A model generated the notes under the pieces. It was given only the letters and a program-made list of their open reading frames with translations. It was not told the origin of the DNA and did not search any database. The position numbers were made by a program, and so were the translations under genes. Positions 22,456-24,408 of a DNA stretch of 24,408 bases are shown here, piece after piece; the stretch's first letter is position 1; the number at the start of each line of letters is the position of its first letter. Origin of the DNA: JANXYY01 sp035530875 (GTDB taxonomy: Bacteria; Actinomycetota; Actinomycetes; Nanopelagicales; Nanopelagicaceae); contig DATKUB010000016.1 of assembly GCA_035530875.1 (NCBI GenBank), positions 1-24,408 on the forward strand, given 5' to 3'.

Positions 22456-23520
22456 ATGGCGACTGTCGCATTTGAAAAAGCAACACGTATTTATCCAGGC
22501 ACCACCAAGCCAGCTGTTCAGGACCTAGATCTTGAGATCGGTGATGGTGAATTTCTCGTCCTAGTCGGCCCTTCCGGGTGCGGAAAGTCGACGTCACTGC
22601 GCATGCTGGCTGGCCTTGAAGAGGTCGATCGCGGATTGATTCGAATTGGAGAGCGCGACGTAACCAATGTCGCGCCAAAAGATCGGGACATCGCAATGGT
22701 CTTCCAGTCATATGCGCTCTATCCGCATATGACGGTGGCCGAGAACATGGGTTTTGCCTTGAAGCTAGCCGGCGTCAGCAAATCCGATCGAGATCGCCGA
22801 GTGCTGGAAACAGCAAAACTTCTCGACCTTGAGCCTTACCTAGCCCGTAAGCCGAAGGCGCTATCTGGTGGCCAACGACAGCGGGTAGCGATGGGTCGAG
22901 CCATCGTTCGCGAGCCGCAGGTCTTCTTGATGGACGAACCTCTTTCAAACTTAGATGCCAAATTGCGCGTATCTACCCGCACCCAAATCGCGGCATTGCA
23001 GCGTCGGCTTGCTATCACGACTGTCTACGTTACCCACGATCAAGTCGAGGCCATGACCATGGGCGATCGAGTAGCCGTTCTCAAAGATGGCGTGCTACAA
23101 CAGGTCGATACACCCCGAGCCCTGTATGAATCTCCAGCAAATGCTTTCGTTGCGGGCTTTATCGGCTCGCCGGCGATGACGCTCATGCGCACTACCGCCA
23201 AAGAGGGTCGGGCAAAACTTGGAAACTTTGAGCTAACTACTCCAGGCAACGGCGAAATCTTGATCGGGGTTCGGCCAGAGTCATGGCAGTCATCCACCAG
23301 TGGCCTGGATTTGCAAGTGGCTCTCGTGGAAGAGCTCGGGGCTGATGCCTACATCTACGGCACGCCAACTCAGGCAAGCCAGGTCAGTGTGGAAGACGGT
23401 GCCCAGATCGTTGTTCGCTGGGACCCCAAAGAAACACCATCAGTAGGGGAAACGATCAGCATCCAGCCTGACCCAGTGGCTACCCACTACTTCAGCGCGG
23501 AGACTGGAAACCGCCTTTAA
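22456..23520 (+). CDS. ugpC: Sugar ABC transporter ATPase, UgpC/MsiK/MalK family
   Basis: 354 aa. The ABC domain has Walker A GPSGCGKST (38-46), Q-loop MVFQSYALYPHMTV, signature LSGGQRQRVAMGRA (136-149), Walker B VFLMDEPLSNLD and H-loop VTHDQVEAMTMGDR. A C-terminal OB-fold (TOBE) regulatory part follows, with IGVRPESW. No permease or binding-protein gene is adjacent. In actinobacteria, single MsiK-type ATPases serve several distant CUT1 sugar importers, and that is the likely role here. Start ATG at 22456 with AAGGAG 6 bases upstream. The leader of up to ~160 bases contrasts with the leaderless genes. Confidence 0.92.
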   Translation: MATVAFEKATRIYPGTTKPAVQDLDLEIGDGEFLVLVGPSGCGKSTSLRMLAGLEEVDRGLIRIGERDVTNVAPKDRDIAMVFQSYALYPHMTVAENMGFALKLAGVSKSDRDRRVLETAKLLDLEPYLARKPKALSGGQRQRVAMGRAIVREPQVFLMDEPLSNLDAKLRVSTRTQIAALQRRLAITTVYVTHDQVEAMTMGDRVAVLKDGVLQQVDTPRALYESPANAFVAGFIGSPAMTLMRTTAKEGRAKLGNFELTTPGNGEILIGVRPESWQSSTSGLDLQVALVEELGADAYIYGTPTQASQVSVEDGAQIVVRWDPKETPSVGETISIQPDPVATHYFSAETGNRL

Positions 23521-23562
23521 CGTCAAGAAGCACTCATCGGTCAGTAAGTTCGACGCGGCACT

Positions 23563-23603
23563 GAATAGGAGCGGGGAGACCGATGGTCTCCCCGCTCCTA
23601 TTC
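23563..23603. terminator. Bidirectional terminator hairpin
   Basis: A perfect 19-bp inverted repeat (GAATAGGAGCGGGGAGACC and its complement) with a 3-base GAT loop. It lies between the convergent ABC ATPase and secreted-protein genes. An AT-rich flank (TTCTAAATTAAT) follows on the plus side. It is the strongest stem in the window. Confidence 0.9.
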
Positions 23604-23617
23604 TAAATTAATCCTTG

Positions 23618-24022
23618 CTAAAGAATTTTCTCACAAGCTGTTCCAAGATTCGCACCCGCGCTAGTCCACGCTGTTACGCAATATGTGCCTACGATGGCTG
23701 GGACACTGGATAACTGCGCGTAGTTCCCTTTGCCTGCGAGCCAGGTCAGCGTTGCCGAATTGAACGAACCAGATGGGGTGCTGAACTGGAAGTGACCATA
23801 AAAATTCGTGTTATATGCCCACCCTTGGACATATACAGTTCCAGAGGCTGGTGTCGAAAGATAAATACACGCGTCCCCTGAGCACCCTTGAGCTGCGAAC
23901 GGTTGAATAGAAGCGCTGCTTATCGTGTTCACTGAAGGCGATGGCGAAGCAAACGACGGTGCCGCGACTCCAAGCGTCATTACGAAGACAAGTGCTGAAA
24001 CAGTGGCAATCATTCTTTTCAT
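23618..24022 (-). CDS. Small secreted protein with four cysteines, function unknown
   Basis: 134 aa. The N-terminus MKRMIATVSALVFVMTLGVAAPSFA is a Sec signal peptide with probable cleavage after residue 25. The mature part has a Ser/Pro-rich start, then CSGDACIYLSTPASGTVYVQGWAYNTNFYGHFQF and a C-terminal GTYCVTAWTSAGANLGTACEKIL. The four cysteines (47, 52, 115, 130) could form two disulfides. The aromatic, Gly/Ser-rich beta-like pattern resembles small exported proteins of unknown function in other actinobacteria. The ATG has TAAGG 8 bases upstream. No catalytic motif is seen. Confidence 0.75.
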   Translation of the reverse strand: MKRMIATVSALVFVMTLGVAAPSFASPSPSVNTISSASIQPFAAQGCSGDACIYLSTPASGTVYVQGWAYNTNFYGHFQFSTPSGSFNSATLTWLAGKGNYAQLSSVPAIVGTYCVTAWTSAGANLGTACEKIL

Positions 24023-24074
24023 ATTGTTACCTTACTTTCGTAGGTGGGATACTGGAGAAATGTAAGCAACATGA

Positions 24075-24408
24075 TCACTGTGAGTTCTCGCGTCGGGAAG
24101 TTGTGACACGTCCGCCAATTTGATAGACGGTTCCCAAGATCGATATCACCGTGACTAGGAGGAGTAGTCCGGCATAAAGCAACTGAAGTGGCAGGTGGTG
24201 GCTTGGGTCATTGGAAACACTACTTTTTGAGAGAATTGTTAAGGATTTAGCAAAGAGTGTGGTCAACGCCAATCCAGTTACGGCATACGCAACAAGAGTA
24301 GTAGCCATACCAGTGACGGTTCGTCGAAGCCAGGACCCAATGAAAACTCCGGTAGCGAATGCTGCGAGCACGAGTGGAAAGAGAATGACGGGCTGAAGAA
24401 AGAAGACA
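24075..24408 (-). CDS. Membrane transporter C-terminal fragment, probably an ABC-2-type permease (gene runs off the window)
   Basis: The reading frame is open to the window edge, and the visible protein starts VFFLQPVILFPLVLAAFATGVFIGSWLRRTV before GMATTLVAYAVTGLALTTLF and a last TM LLYAGLLLLVTVISILGTVYQI. Internal GTG at 24371 (98 aa) is not a credible start because it lies within the first TM. The order AAFATG-IGSWLRRTV-AMATTLV, a polar loop, one TM and a short basic tail resembles C-termini of actinobacterial ABC-2-like permeases that follow an ATPase gene. Only the 3' end is present, so the family call is tentative. Confidence 0.6.
   Translation of the reverse strand, partial: VFFLQPVILFPLVLAAFATGVFIGSWLRRTVTGMATTLVAYAVTGLALTTLFAKSLTILSKSSVSNDPSHHLPLQLLYAGLLLLVTVISILGTVYQIGGRVTTSRRENSQ

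Overview
The window looks like a compact chromosome segment from an actinobacterium. Gene identities and neighbour relations match the lpdA / AIG2-like gene / purine nucleoside phosphorylase / pmmB and add / deoA / cdd neighbourhoods known from Mycobacterium and Streptomyces. Gaps are very short, many genes overlap by 1-8 bases, and several start codons sit 6 or 8 bases after a TAGNNT box, as expected for leaderless mRNAs. Moderate GC and tight packing suggest (inference) a streamlined aquatic actinobacterium such as a Nanopelagicales/acI relative. No rRNA, tRNA, IS element or CRISPR array was seen, and no gene-free stretch exceeds 300 bases.

Layout. 1-168: eight copies of a 21-bp tandem repeat that begins at or before the window edge. 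199-2432: lpdA (-), an AIG2-like gamma-glutamylcyclotransferase (+) and a small membrane PH-domain protein (-). 2461-8715: a plus-strand block with a truncated GNAT gene, purine nucleoside phosphorylase, a PGM2-type phosphosugar mutase (probable phosphopentomutase), deoC, a complete aldehyde dehydrogenase and a half-length aldehyde dehydrogenase. 8725-17141: a minus-strand block that in transcription order is a BMP lipoprotein, a two-domain ABC ATPase, two permeases, cdd, deoA, a cupin and add. 17325-18914: B12-dependent acyl-CoA mutase large subunit (-). 18974-22293: D-Ala-D-Ala carboxypeptidase (+), trpS (-) and a CNNM/HlyC-type CBS protein (-). 22456-24408: a UgpC/MsiK-type sugar ABC ATPase (+), a strong bidirectional terminator, a small secreted Cys protein (-) and the 3' end of a membrane transporter gene (-).

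The core of the window (2.9-17.1 kb) reads as one nucleoside-scavenging system split over two convergent blocks. A BMP-type ABC transporter imports nucleosides; Cdd and Add deaminate them; PunA and DeoA phosphorolyse them. The mutase turns pentose-1-phosphates into 5-phosphates, and DeoC cleaves deoxyribose-5-phosphate to glyceraldehyde-3-phosphate and acetaldehyde. An aldehyde dehydrogenase pair, which looks like a split ALDH16, would oxidise the acetaldehyde.

The items most worth a second look are the split ALDH16 pair, the GNAT gene inserted with a duplicated leaderless promoter upstream of punA, the recurring leaderless promoter geometry, the mutase large subunit with methylmalonyl-type active-site residues but no B12 domain, and the 21-bp repeat array.
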